Source: Spirochaetaceae bacterium UBA1306
GTDB lineage: Bacteria > Spirochaetota > Spirochaetia > Treponematales > Rectinemataceae
Length of the DNA stretch: 11,044 nt
Assembly (NCBI GenBank): GCA_002307245.1
Contig: DBTW01000218.1
Span: 1-11,044, forward strand
Direction of reading: 5' to 3'
This document shows positions 1 to 7,130 of the stretch, in pieces. How positions within the stretch are numbered: position 1 is the stretch's first letter; each line of letters starts with the position of its first letter. The notes beneath the pieces are model-generated. The model worked only from the letters and a program-made list of their open reading frames with translations, was not told where the DNA came from and made no database searches. Made by a program: the position numbers and the translations under genes.

Positions 1-368
1 GCGACCGGCGTGGCGCTCACCTGAGCGCTGGCGCCTGCATTGCCAGTCTTGTCCACTGACACGAGGTCGAAAGTATAGCTGCTACCGTTGGTGAGGCCCG
101 TGAAAGTATAGGTATCCGTGCCCTTGTCGACCGAGACGGCGGTCGCGAGACCTTGGTAGCTAATGCTCACGCTCGCGAAATCGGCATCCGTGGGCTCGGT
201 CCAGCTTAAAACCACCTGTCCGTCGCCGGCGACGGCGCTCAGCCCGGTGACCTCGGCCGGGGGCGTCGTGTCCGTGTCATCCGATTTGCTGGAAGGATTG
301 GAACAGGCGACGGCGGCCATCAGGGCCAGGGCCGTCAAAACAAAGCTGACATTGCGCATCAATTTCAT
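1..368 (-). CDS. Fibronectin type III lipoprotein, N-terminal part (cut by left edge)
   Basis: Reading leftward from ATG at 368, the frame is open for 122 codons and runs off the window. A good ribosome site, AAGGAG, lies at 374-379, five bases before the ATG. The protein starts with a basic n-region and a hydrophobic stretch ending in the lipobox A-V-A-C, so Cys22 should be lipidated. A short Ser/Asp/Thr-rich linker follows. Residues about 37-122 then form a clear fibronectin type III domain, with the pattern P-x-x-V-x-x-L near its start, an L-S-W strand, and a Y-T-F-T-G-L-T-N-G-S-S-Y-T-F core. FN3 domains in secreted polysaccharidases usually act as spacers or scaffolds. Any catalytic domain would lie beyond the edge. 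The gene follows the pectinesterase gene on the same strand after 96 bases and is probably part of the same transcription unit. The partial lipoprotein plus FN3 call is firm; the overall function is unknown. Confidence 0.85.
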   Translation of the reverse strand, partial: MKLMRNVSFVLTALALMAAVACSNPSSKSDDTDTTPPAEVTGLSAVAGDGQVVLSWTEPTDADFASVSISYQGLATAVSVDKGTDTYTFTGLTNGSSYTFDLVSVDKTGNAGASAQVSATPV

Positions 369-394
369 GATGGCTCCTTGCATTCGATCATCAA

Positions 395-415
395 GAAGGC
401 CGATACATGGCCTTC
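395..415 (-). terminator. Stem-loop, 7-bp perfect stem, upstream of FN3 lipoprotein gene
   Basis: GAAGGCC (395-401) and GGCCTTC (409-415) pair perfectly around a 7-base loop. On the minus strand the stem is followed by TTGATGATC, not a clean run of T. It could be a weak terminator, an mRNA-stabilising structure, or a 5' leader hairpin 15 bases ahead of the AAGGAG ribosome site of the next gene. Confidence 0.4.
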
Positions 416-425
416 CCTTATCCGG

Positions 426-455
426 GGGATCCCCGCCCCGAGAGGCGGGGGTCCC
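426..455 (-). terminator. Strong GC-rich stem-loop after the pectinesterase stop codon
   Basis: Two 12-base arms (426-437 and 444-455) pair around the 6-base loop CCGAGA, with one G-T wobble at 430/451. The stem starts nine bases after the pectinesterase stop codon. On the minus strand it is followed by CCGGATAAGG, with no T run. It therefore fits a 3'-end-protecting or attenuating hairpin better than a textbook intrinsic terminator. It lies ten bases before a second hairpin at 395-415. Confidence 0.55.
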
Positions 456-464
456 GATTAAACC

Positions 465-3374
465 CTACAGTCCGAAATCGCTCGCGAGAGCGCTCGTGTC
501 CCAGTTGCTAGTTACGTCGGCGTAGGACAGAGTCCCGTCCGCGGCATAGTTGACGACGCGGTTCAGGATCAGGGCGCGCGTGCTGAATTCGTTGGTATAC
601 GTCGTCGAATCCAAAGTCGCGGTGTTAGCCCGGGGCGTATCGCTGACGGCGGTCAGGCCGGTGACATTGTACTTCTTCCAACCGATGTAGCTTCCGTCTC
701 CCCAATAGAGATAGGAATCGGAGCTCCAGAGCCCGGAGCCGAGCGTACCGCTGCTAGTCTTGGCCGCATCCGCCTTCATGACGACGTTTACGAGCGCGAC
801 CTGGTCGTAGAAAGCACCCGTCCCCGCGTCGCGGGCGAACAGGGTGGAGATACCGTCGTCCACGGTTACGGTGGAGTTCAAGAGGACATAGCCCTTGCCG
901 ACCGTGCTCGCGGTACCGGCAGTGATCGTCGCGCCCGTGCGCGCCACGAACAGCACCGCAGTGGCGCTGCTATACCCATCGTTGTAGCAATAGAGGTCGG
1001 AGTTCTCGATCAGGCAGGCGTCGGCCGTGCCCCAGATGAAGTCCGTATTGCCCTGGATGTAGCAATTGCTAAACCAGTTGCGGCCGGAGGTTTGGAGCGT
1101 GTCCTGGCAGCTCTTGAAGGAGCAGTTGTTGGCGGCCATCGTGAAGCCCGCGCCGCTCGCGAAGTAGATCGTCTCGGCCTGGCTGGCCACGTTGGTGGTG
1201 CGAGGCCAGGTGTTGACGAGGGTGAGGTTCTTCAGCACGAGATTGCGGCCCTTGAAGTACACGACCGGTCGCGGCGAGGTGCCGGAGTTCAGGCCATCGT
1301 AGTTGCTCCAAGTAATCGTGCAAGTGGCGCCCCTCGTATTCCCGGCGGGTCCGGCGATGGTGATCGTCTTGGTCGCGTCGGTGGTCGCTGGCGCGTAGCG
1401 AACGACTTCATGATAGGTTCCGGCCGCCACGTTGATCGTGATGTTGGTGTCGGTCAGGGTCGACGCCGCGATAGCGTCGAGGGCGGCCTGGAGGGTCCGG
1501 AAGTTGGCAGTGCCGGACTGCGATCCATCGACCGTGACGGCGGTGCTCGTGACGAGGGTCGGCGCCGCCGTGCGGGTGGTGAACTGCCAGGTGGCCACGG
1601 TCCCCAGGTTGGAGAAGCCGTTGAAAGCCATGGTATTCAACGTCGCCGTAATGGAGGTCGTCGGGATGGCGACGAAGTATTTGGTATTCACGGCGAGCTT
1701 GCCGAGGTGAGGCGTGAAGTAGGCCGTATTGCCGCTCACCCGAGCCAGCTGATTCGCGACCTGGAGAGTCGTCCCGGCGACCGTCTGAGTCTCTCCCGCG
1801 AACTTGATCGTGTCCACCAAGGTGGCCGTCGTCCCGGACAGGCTGTAGATGCAGACGTATCCGCCAGCGTTCAAGGTCGGGGCGTTGTCAAAGGTAATGG
1901 ACAGCTCCCCATCCGTATAGGCGCCAGTGGCGGCGACGGCCGGATAGACCGTGCCCGCGCTCAAGGTCCCATAGCTGTCGCTCGAGGCCCAGGAGGTGAT
2001 CGTAACGGCGATCGTCTTGGTCTTCGTCGAGTCGGTGGCATTAGTCACCGTTATAGTGGTGGAGCCGACGCTGACGGGTAGTATCGTAATGGTGGAGTTG
2101 CCGGCGTTTTCGGTGACCGACGCGGAGCAGACGCCCGAGTCGTAGCCGGAGAGGCTGACATTGGCCTTCGCCCCGCCGTCCGCGACCGCGGTGGCCGTAA
2201 CGGTCGTGCCAGCGGTGTTCACGATGTCTATCGTTGCCGTGGACGCGCTGACGCTGAGCGACGGAGTGATGTGCTCGGTCAAGGTGCCGATACTGGAATC
2301 GTAGACTACGATGCCGCCGGCATCCTTGATGACAATGTTCTTGATGGTCGCGTCTACGTTGCCGAAGGTGATGCCGGGATAGACGCTACCGGTACAGCCG
2401 TAGCAGTAGGAGACGTTGTTGCTCTGCTCGGCGTTAGCGGTCGAGCCAGCGAGGTTGGTGGCGTAGTAGAACACGCTGCCGACCCGGCGGAAGGTAATGG
2501 TATAGTCCGCGGACTTCGCCCAGGCGATAGTGCTGCCGCCTGCGCTCACGGCTCCGGCCGCGGATGTGTAGGCCCAGTAAGCGCCGGCATTGGTCTGCGC
2601 AATGTTGAGAGCGTAGAAGTCGGTGGGCTCGAAGCCCGAGAACATTCCGACGCCGATGCCCGATGCCGTGCTGGCCTTATTGAAGTTGGCGGCGTTGATC
2701 GTGGCGGTGACGCTGAAATCGCCGTCCATCTTGGCGGGCAACACGAGGAACTCGGCGTTGTTATTGGCGTAATTCCAGAGGGAAGCGCCCTTGTAAACGT
2801 TGCCCGAGCCGCTGTAGTAGTGATGGACGGAGACCGTGCCGCTCGCCATGCTTGCGTAGGGCGCGGCCGCGATCAAGCTGCCGCTCGCCGCAGAGGCGGT
2901 GTAGGTCGTCGTGGTACCGTTGGAGCCGAGGAAGGCCTGCTTCACATACCACAGGTCAGGAAGCGCCACCGGCACGGAAACGCTGGTCGTGGCAGCGTCG
3001 ACCACCGAGGCCTTGCTGCCCGAGTAGCGGACGCGGGTGGAGCTCAAATCCAAGGCCTTGGCGGAGAAGGTGAGCGTGCCGTACTCCGAGACCGCCATGG
3101 TACCGGTCCAGACGCCGCCGACCTTCGTGAGGGTCGAGCTTCCCACCGAAGTACCGCCCGAATTCGCTGCGGACACGACGACGCTGTCCAGGCTTGTGGA
3201 ATCGCCGCCGATCGCGCGCGCCCCATCGGCTTCGGGGATGTCGCAGACTACGGTGATGACTTTCCCTCCAGCGGGAACGGCATCCTTCACGGAATTCGAA
3301 AAGCCCAACTTGCATGATGAGATCATGCACATCGCGAGCAGGACCATTGTGGGAACATACAGTCTTTTCTTCAT
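465..3374 (-). CDS. Multidomain pectinesterase lipoprotein, family CE8
   Basis: 969 residues. Pectinesterases hydrolyse methyl esters of homogalacturonan, giving pectate and methanol. The start is ATG 3374, preceded by GGAGGAGGGG (3378-3387). The frame stays open upstream to 3467, but that extension would bury the signal peptide. Lipobox I-S-S-C gives a lipidated Cys21. Layout: a beta-rich N-terminal domain (about 25-138), a laminin-G-like beta-sandwich (about 140-360), a bacterial Ig-like domain (about 367-460), a second Ig-like domain resembling Big_5 (about 461-604), and the CE8 beta-helix (about 608-969). CE8 active-site residues are present: Gln732 in S-Q-A-E, Gln757-Asp758 in C-Q-D-T-L, Asp778 in G-N-T-D-F-I-W-G, and Arg848. 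Spacings match family members (Asp to Asp 20, Asp to Arg 70). One oddity: the usual L-G-R-P-W reads F-A-R-D-A, so the tryptophan after the catalytic Arg is missing. The upstream gap of 291 bases allows a separate promoter. Family assignment is confident; the names of the accessory domains are inference. Confidence 0.93.
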   Translation of the reverse strand: MKKRLYVPTMVLLAMCMISSCKLGFSNSVKDAVPAGGKVITVVCDIPEADGARAIGGDSTSLDSVVVSAANSGGTSVGSSTLTKVGGVWTGTMAVSEYGTLTFSAKALDLSSTRVRYSGSKASVVDAATTSVSVPVALPDLWYVKQAFLGSNGTTTTYTASAASGSLIAAAPYASMASGTVSVHHYYSGSGNVYKGASLWNYANNNAEFLVLPAKMDGDFSVTATINAANFNKASTASGIGVGMFSGFEPTDFYALNIAQTNAGAYWAYTSAAGAVSAGGSTIAWAKSADYTITFRRVGSVFYYATNLAGSTANAEQSNNVSYCYGCTGSVYPGITFGNVDATIKNIVIKDAGGIVVYDSSIGTLTEHITPSLSVSASTATIDIVNTAGTTVTATAVADGGAKANVSLSGYDSGVCSASVTENAGNSTITILPVSVGSTTITVTNATDSTKTKTIAVTITSWASSDSYGTLSAGTVYPAVAATGAYTDGELSITFDNAPTLNAGGYVCIYSLSGTTATLVDTIKFAGETQTVAGTTLQVANQLARVSGNTAYFTPHLGKLAVNTKYFVAIPTTSITATLNTMAFNGFSNLGTVATWQFTTRTAAPTLVTSTAVTVDGSQSGTANFRTLQAALDAIAASTLTDTNITINVAAGTYHEVVRYAPATTDATKTITIAGPAGNTRGATCTITWSNYDGLNSGTSPRPVVYFKGRNLVLKNLTLVNTWPRTTNVASQAETIYFASGAGFTMAANNCSFKSCQDTLQTSGRNWFSNCYIQGNTDFIWGTADACLIENSDLYCYNDGYSSATAVLFVARTGATITAGTASTVGKGYVLLNSTVTVDDGISTLFARDAGTGAFYDQVALVNVVMKADAAKTSSGTLGSGLWSSDSYLYWGDGSYIGWKKYNVTGLTAVSDTPRANTATLDSTTYTNEFSTRALILNRVVNYAADGTLSYADVTSNWDTSALASDFGL

Positions 3375-3492
3375 CTTCCCCTCCTCCATCTCAGCACTGT
3401 CCTCGGAAATCAGCTGTACACCCCAGGCCAAAATAAACGTCCCGATACATGAACTTGCGGGTAACAAACTATTCAGCCTGCGAGGAACTACT

Positions 3493-3528
3493 TCTGTAGT
3501 ATAGAAGCATTTTTTGTAGTGTGCGAAG
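3493..3528. repeat. Short direct repeat pair, TGTAGT...GAAG
   Basis: TGTAGT occurs at 3495-3500 and again at 3515-3520, exactly 20 bases apart. Each copy is followed by a GAAG (3504-3507 and 3525-3528). The first copy also lies inside a small inverted repeat, CTTCT...AGAAG (3491-3507). They continue the roughly 20-21-base spacing of the repeats further right. This may be a protein-binding array, but the motif is short. Confidence 0.35.
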
Positions 3529-3537
3529 AATTTTATA

Positions 3538-3618
3538 TAAATATATTGACTATTATTTTAAATATATCGTCATTACAATTTATACTAGCTGATATTCTGT
3601 AAATATACTGTCATATTA
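3538..3618. repeat. Degenerate direct repeats, consensus TAAATATAyyGTCAT, about 21-base phasing
   Basis: The 9-mer TAAATATA(T/C) occurs at 3538-3546, 3559-3567 and 3600-3608, which is spacings of 21 and 41 bases, or about two and four helical turns. The similarity continues past the 9-mer: copies two and three read CGTCAT and TGTCAT, and copy one reads TGACTA. A weaker match, ATACTAGCTGATATT (3582-3596), sits near the position of the skipped repeat. The DNA is very AT-rich, so some similarity is expected by chance. The regular spacing is the main reason to suspect an operator array. Confidence 0.45.
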
Positions 3619-3623
3619 TACCA
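3615..3623 (-). promoter_or_regulatory. Extended -10 promoter element for pectinesterase gene
   Basis: Read on the minus strand this is TGGTATAAT, a perfect extended -10 (TGnTATAAT). No good -35 hexamer lies 16-18 bases upstream, as is common for extended -10 promoters. A start site near 3608 would give a leader of about 235 bases before the ATG at 3374 and would place the direct repeats at and just downstream of the start. Other AT-rich hexamers nearby could also serve as -10 elements. Confidence 0.4.
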
Positions 3624-3665
3624 CTGTCGGGTAATAGGCAGAGTGAAAATCTGGAATGTTTTCGA

Positions 3666-5252
3666 CTAGAAAACGGGAGATCCGATGCTAATGGTCATCG
3701 TTCCATCCGTCGTATCAGGATCGCAATACAAATAATACTTATCGGCCGAGAGATACAGGAGGATCATATCCTGAACCGCGGAGGAAAAAGGATAGCGAAC
3801 CGGCACTCCATTGGTATCGAGGGCCCACGTATTCTGGTCATATTCGTAGACCGTGAACCCGCCCCCGCTCCAAGCAAGCTCCACATTGCTCCGCGCGGCT
3901 GAGACCAATCGATACCAACCGGCGGCAAAATCCTTTCTCTCACCGAAAGAAATGGGATCATAGACCGGGACCAATCCGTTCCTGGATACTTCCCAATCGC
4001 GAGTCACTTGCCCCGAAGATAGGCCAAGCGCGGAAAAAGCCTCGAAACCGAAAAGGGAGCTTGCCGAGAGCTGCTGGGCCGCGCTGGGCCAGGTAGGGGC
4101 CGCGGCCGAAACGACGCCAGACGCGGACAGGAATCGAAGAGTGTCGGAAGGAGCGGATCGTACTTGGATCAAGCTGCCCGCCGGCACCATTCCCGAGCCG
4201 GGATGCACCGATGGAGGCTCGGGAGTCGACACAAGGCCGGAGATCGAGTGAATCCCCCAGGCCTCCGTAGCCTGGACGGGAGGACAGAGGCCGAGGATTT
4301 CCCCCGCAACCCGGGCCCTACCGGGACCGACCGCGGAGAATGCCGCGCCCTCGATCTCCGCCCAGCCCGACGACTGATATCGAAAAACCGCCGTCGACAA
4401 AAGTGAATCGCCAGAGAAGCCGCCCGCGACGACGGTGGATTCCCCATCGGAAACGAGGATCGGCTTCGCGAGGGGCAGCGGCATTTCCGGGATAGGCGAG
4501 CTCGCGGAAAGGAGGCCGCACAGGCCGACGGCGAAGCGCTCGGCCTTGTCAGAACAGGCATTGGCATTCCGGCCGCCGGCAACGAACAGGCAGGCGCTCC
4601 CGTCCTCAGCATAGGAGAGCTCGGCGCTCGCGTCCTCCTTAGCCTCGGAGAGCTGGGCTTGGGCGGGATACCAATCGCCCACCATGCCGTCCGCGTAGAA
4701 GCGCGCGTGGATGATGGATGAGCTAAGAGCCCCGCTCGCCAAGCGGCCGCCGATCAGAAAGGCACGGCCGTCGCAGAGCGCAGCGGCCATGCGAGAGCGC
4801 GCCTCCGGCAGGCGGTCGCCTGATGGCCTATCGGAGGTATAGAGATTTACCCAGGATAGCTTTCCATCGGAGACGACGGACATCAGGTACACCGTGTCCA
4901 CGGGGCCCGAATCATCCTCGCCTCCCAGCACGTAGAGCTTATCTCCGAAAGAGAGCGCCGCGGCATGGGCTCGACCCTCGGGCAAGGAGCCCGCTAGCGA
5001 CCAATCGCCCAGCTCCCCATCGGCGCCCAGGCTCGCGGAATAGATATCGGGGGAAGCCGAGCCATCGGCCTTATAGCCGCCGATGACATAAAGGTAGGCG
5101 GCATGCTGGTGCAGCGTCGAGCCCGAGTCCGCGCGGAGCTCGACGGGGTCGGCGGCCTTCGATGAGGAAGAGCATGCGCAAAAAAGCGCCCAGACGATGA
5201 CAAAAAGCGGAAGGAAGCGAGGCCTATCGATATGGCTCAACGTATAGTTCAT
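3666..5252 (-). CDS. Kelch-repeat beta-propeller lipoprotein
   Basis: 528 residues from ATG 5252. A TTG at 5282 extends the frame by ten residues but has no ribosome site. The ATG has only a weak purine stretch (GAGAGAG) upstream, so the start is moderately certain. The signal peptide ends in F-C-A-C, giving Cys27 as the likely lipidated residue. Residues about 50-290 carry five kelch-type blades, each with a hydrophobic strand ending in Gly-Gly (58-59, 110-111, 168-169, 226-227, 277-278). They are spaced 51-58 residues apart, with recurring D-G-x-x-G-D-W turns. A segment with P-P-S-V-H-P-G-S-G and V-P-A-G-S (around 345-365) resembles chitobiase-type C-terminal Ig modules. The last 150 residues are beta-rich and unassigned. 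Kelch propellers usually bind ligands or proteins, and a few are oxidases; no catalytic residues can be assigned here. Its place between the beta-barrel and pectinesterase genes suggests a binding or scaffold role. Confidence 0.82.
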   Translation of the reverse strand: MNYTLSHIDRPRFLPLFVIVWALFCACSSSSKAADPVELRADSGSTLHQHAAYLYVIGGYKADGSASPDIYSASLGADGELGDWSLAGSLPEGRAHAAALSFGDKLYVLGGEDDSGPVDTVYLMSVVSDGKLSWVNLYTSDRPSGDRLPEARSRMAAALCDGRAFLIGGRLASGALSSSIIHARFYADGMVGDWYPAQAQLSEAKEDASAELSYAEDGSACLFVAGGRNANACSDKAERFAVGLCGLLSASSPIPEMPLPLAKPILVSDGESTVVAGGFSGDSLLSTAVFRYQSSGWAEIEGAAFSAVGPGRARVAGEILGLCPPVQATEAWGIHSISGLVSTPEPPSVHPGSGMVPAGSLIQVRSAPSDTLRFLSASGVVSAAAPTWPSAAQQLSASSLFGFEAFSALGLSSGQVTRDWEVSRNGLVPVYDPISFGERKDFAAGWYRLVSAARSNVELAWSGGGFTVYEYDQNTWALDTNGVPVRYPFSSAVQDMILLYLSADKYYLYCDPDTTDGTMTISIGSPVF

Positions 5253-5497
5253 GGTCGAGGAGGCTCTCTCGCAGCTACTCAATCATCGAAAGACGGGAAC
5301 CTAATGTAAAAGCATGGGCAATTGCCATATGATCTGCTCTACCGGCCATCCCGGCCCTTACCCATACCGTCACCACGCGCTCAATCTTCATCGATGCCCT
5401 CAAGCGCCAAGGCGAGCGCGATCGCGGGAATCGGACAGTTCCAGGCAGCCGCCCTTCGTAATCGCCCAAGCCTTTTCGCCTAAGTCAACCGGAACCG
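5253..5497. other. Intergenic gap, two short palindromes, otherwise featureless
   Basis: This 245-base gap lies between two leftward genes. It contains a perfect 10-base palindrome GGCAATTGCC (5317-5326), about 65 bases upstream of the kelch ATG, and another, CGCGATCGCG (5417-5426). No clear promoter, no terminator with a T run, and no small gene was seen. The first palindrome is placed where an operator for the kelch gene might be. Confidence 0.4.
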
Positions 5498-6949
5498 TTA
5501 CATCTTTACCGTAGTCTTCAAATAGATGCCGAAGGTCTGATACAGGCCCTCCGAGAGCTGGGTGCCGGATTGGCGCTGCTTGGTCTCGCCGTCCTTGACG
5601 CTCTCGAGACCGTAGTTCATCGAAAGGCCCTTGTTATTGTTCACGCCGAGGACGATCGAACACTTGGTGCCGAGGTTGGCGCCGAGGTAGGCCTCCCAGC
5701 CCATGTTCTGCGCAAGCTTGAAGGTATGGGAGTAATTATCGTTCGAGGCCGATACGCCGGAGGAAGTCTTCCAGGTAACATCGTTGAGGGTGCCGAGGAT
5801 GCAGCCCGCTCCCATGAAGTAACGATCGAGGATCGAGACCTTGCCGTCGACGGAGAGTCCGAAAATATCGATAGTATCGCGGTAGATATGCTCGACCCGC
5901 GTATAGGAGCCAGCCAGGTAGAGCTCGGCGCTCTTCTCGTACTGGACCGCATACTTGAGGCCGGCGCCCAAGCCAGCCTTGATCGTGCCGCGGAAATCGG
6001 TGCTGTCGGCTCCGGCAACGATACTGGCATCGTTGCCTGTGGCAGCCGCCAGCACGTCGATGTTCTTGTCGTAGTAAGCGACACCGAGGCCGATCGGCAG
6101 GCTTAGGGTTTCGAGGTTCTCATTCTCGGGGATCAGCGATAGGGTAAGGTTGCCGGAGAGACCGAAGCTGTTGCCGGAGTAGATCCCCGCGCCGTTCAGC
6201 ATATAGACGCCCTCGGCGGAGACTACGCCGAAGGGAAGGGAATAGCCGTTGAGCTTGAGCGTCGCGAAAGCCTGGGTGGCATATTCGCCGAGCACGCTCT
6301 CGCCGTGGCTGCCGATGCTGCCGTCCGAATCGTAGAGCCGCTCGACAGCCTCGTCGAAGCCGGCGTTGGTATAGGCCTGGAAGGAGAGGCTGGAATAGGA
6401 GGTATCGAGCATCTGCTCGATGGTGCTGAAGATCTTCGTGGTCTCGATGCCGGCATAGAGTCCCGAGTTGAGCTTGAGCATGCTCAAGGCCGCCTCGGTC
6501 CCGTAGAGGGAGGATTTTTGGTAGTTGGCAGCTGCCACGCTGAACTTGCCCATCTGGACGTAGAAATCCACCGGGAGACCGAGCTTGAGGCCCGTGGTTA
6601 GGTTGAGCCTGCCGTAGGCGCTGTCCAGACTGATCACGCTCGCCTGGTTCGAGGCATTGGTCTGTTGGAGCTCGAGGTAGGGCGAGCCGGTGCGGCTGCG
6701 CATATTCAGCTTCACGAATATATCGTAGAAGCTGGCTACGTTGATCTTGGCGGTGAGGTTGGTATTCACGTAGTAGCCGTTCTTCATGAGGCTGTAGTAC
6801 CCCGGCTGGGTCGAGGAGGTGATCGCCTGGTCGCTTCCCGCGACTCCATAAGAGTAGAGACCCACCGTGTCTTCCGATACGCTCACCTGAGCGAAGGCCC
6901 CCACGCAAAGCGCGCAGACGAGAACGCAAGCCATGACTATTCTTTTCAC
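5498..6949 (-). CDS. Predicted outer-membrane beta-barrel protein (porin-like)
   Basis: 483 residues. I place the start at GTG 6949 because AGGGGAAGG (6955-6963) lies five bases upstream and the resulting N-terminus, M-K-R-I-V-M-A-C-V-L, is a proper signal peptide with a cleavage site A-F-A/Q after residue 20. The frame is open up to 7153, but that extension has no signal character. The mature protein is made of alternating polar and hydrophobic strands with aromatic girdles and short turns (for example D-F-Y-V-Q-M-G-K-F and A-E-L-Y-L-A-G-S-Y). It has no obvious soluble domain, as expected of an outer-membrane barrel. The C-terminus, G-I-Y-L-K-T-T-V-K-M, is a plausible last strand but ends in Met rather than the usual Phe/Trp. 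Its position between the kelch lipoprotein gene and the divergent pectate lyase gene suggests uptake of pectin oligomers. It is much longer than KdgM-type oligogalacturonate porins (about 230 residues). The substrate is inferred only from context. Confidence 0.75.
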   Translation of the reverse strand: MKRIVMACVLVCALCVGAFAQVSVSEDTVGLYSYGVAGSDQAITSSTQPGYYSLMKNGYYVNTNLTAKINVASFYDIFVKLNMRSRTGSPYLELQQTNASNQASVISLDSAYGRLNLTTGLKLGLPVDFYVQMGKFSVAAANYQKSSLYGTEAALSMLKLNSGLYAGIETTKIFSTIEQMLDTSYSSLSFQAYTNAGFDEAVERLYDSDGSIGSHGESVLGEYATQAFATLKLNGYSLPFGVVSAEGVYMLNGAGIYSGNSFGLSGNLTLSLIPENENLETLSLPIGLGVAYYDKNIDVLAAATGNDASIVAGADSTDFRGTIKAGLGAGLKYAVQYEKSAELYLAGSYTRVEHIYRDTIDIFGLSVDGKVSILDRYFMGAGCILGTLNDVTWKTSSGVSASNDNYSHTFKLAQNMGWEAYLGANLGTKCSIVLGVNNNKGLSMNYGLESVKDGETKQRQSGTQLSEGLYQTFGIYLKTTVKM

Positions 6950-6954
6950 GTTAA

Positions 6955-6963
6955 CCTTCCCCT
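6955..6963 (-). promoter_or_regulatory. Ribosome binding site that fixes the GTG start of the beta-barrel gene
   Basis: On the minus strand this reads AGGGGAAGG, with TTAAC as spacer before GTG 6949. No upstream ATG in the same frame gives a signal peptide, so this site decides the start. Confidence 0.65.
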
Positions 6964-7016
6964 GTTGAATACCTTGTGGACTTCTGCGCTTGGAGTATGC
7001 GGCTGGCTTCCGCAAA

Positions 7017-7130
7017 TATTCCGATCTGTTTATGGATAATAGCGACATTTTCCCCGCCACGCCCTCCTGAAGGCCGCCTCGGTAGGCCTCAAGGCCGGAT
7101 GACTGAATTATCCAAAAGCCAGTCGGAATA
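7017..7130. repeat. Separated inverted repeat pair in the divergent regulatory region
   Basis: The left arm (7017-7040) is TATTCCGA, nine bases, then GGATAAT. The right arm (7107-7130) is the reverse complement: ATTATCC, nine bases, then TCGGAATA. Both conserved blocks are exact, the internal spacing is identical, and four of the nine spacer bases also match, giving 19 of 24 in all. A further TCGGAA follows the right arm at 7133-7138. The pair sits between the divergent beta-barrel and pectate lyase genes and could be two binding sites of one regulator. GATAAT in each arm also resembles a -10 hexamer, but without a matching -35. Confidence 0.55.

Larger units (their letters stand above)
3375..3665. 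other. Long intergenic region with very AT-rich core
   Basis: This 291-base gap lies between the kelch gene and the pectinesterase gene, both transcribed leftward. Hand-counted G+C over 3501-3620 is 25 of 120 bases, far below the flanking genes. It contains no convincing gene; the frame open at 3375-3467 is only an upstream extension of the pectinesterase frame. It holds the pectinesterase ribosome site, an extended -10 motif at 3615-3623, and degenerate direct repeats. It is best read as the regulatory region of the pectinesterase gene. Confidence 0.7.

Noticed and set aside
1092..2081. 329-codon open frame on the plus strand
   Set aside because: Antisense to the pectinesterase coding region, Arg/Gly/Val-rich composition typical of a GC-rich shadow frame, no recognisable domain and no ribosome site.
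2271..3317. 348-codon open frame on the plus strand
   Set aside because: Antisense to the pectinesterase accessory domains; low-complexity Gly/Val/Arg composition, no domain. The opposite frame encodes clear beta-sandwich and Ig-like domains.
3375..3467. N-terminal extension of the pectinesterase to 3467
   Set aside because: The ATG at 3374 has a strong ribosome site and begins a complete lipoprotein signal; the extension would make it internal.
3495..3620. CRISPR-like array
   Set aside because: The repeats are short and degenerate with spacing of about 21 bases and no conserved long repeat unit or unique spacers.
3658..3674. Inverted repeat GTTTTC...GAAAAC at the end of the kelch gene
   Set aside because: Only six pairs, mostly A-T, overlapping the stop codon and with no T run after it; too weak to call a terminator.
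5417..5426. CGCGATCGCG palindrome as a regulatory site
   Set aside because: A single 10-base palindrome in a few hundred bases of GC-rich DNA is not far from chance, and it is distant from the kelch start.
6120..6929. 269-codon frame on the minus strand, another phase of the barrel gene
   Set aside because: Arg-rich shadow of the beta-barrel frame without signal peptide or domain.
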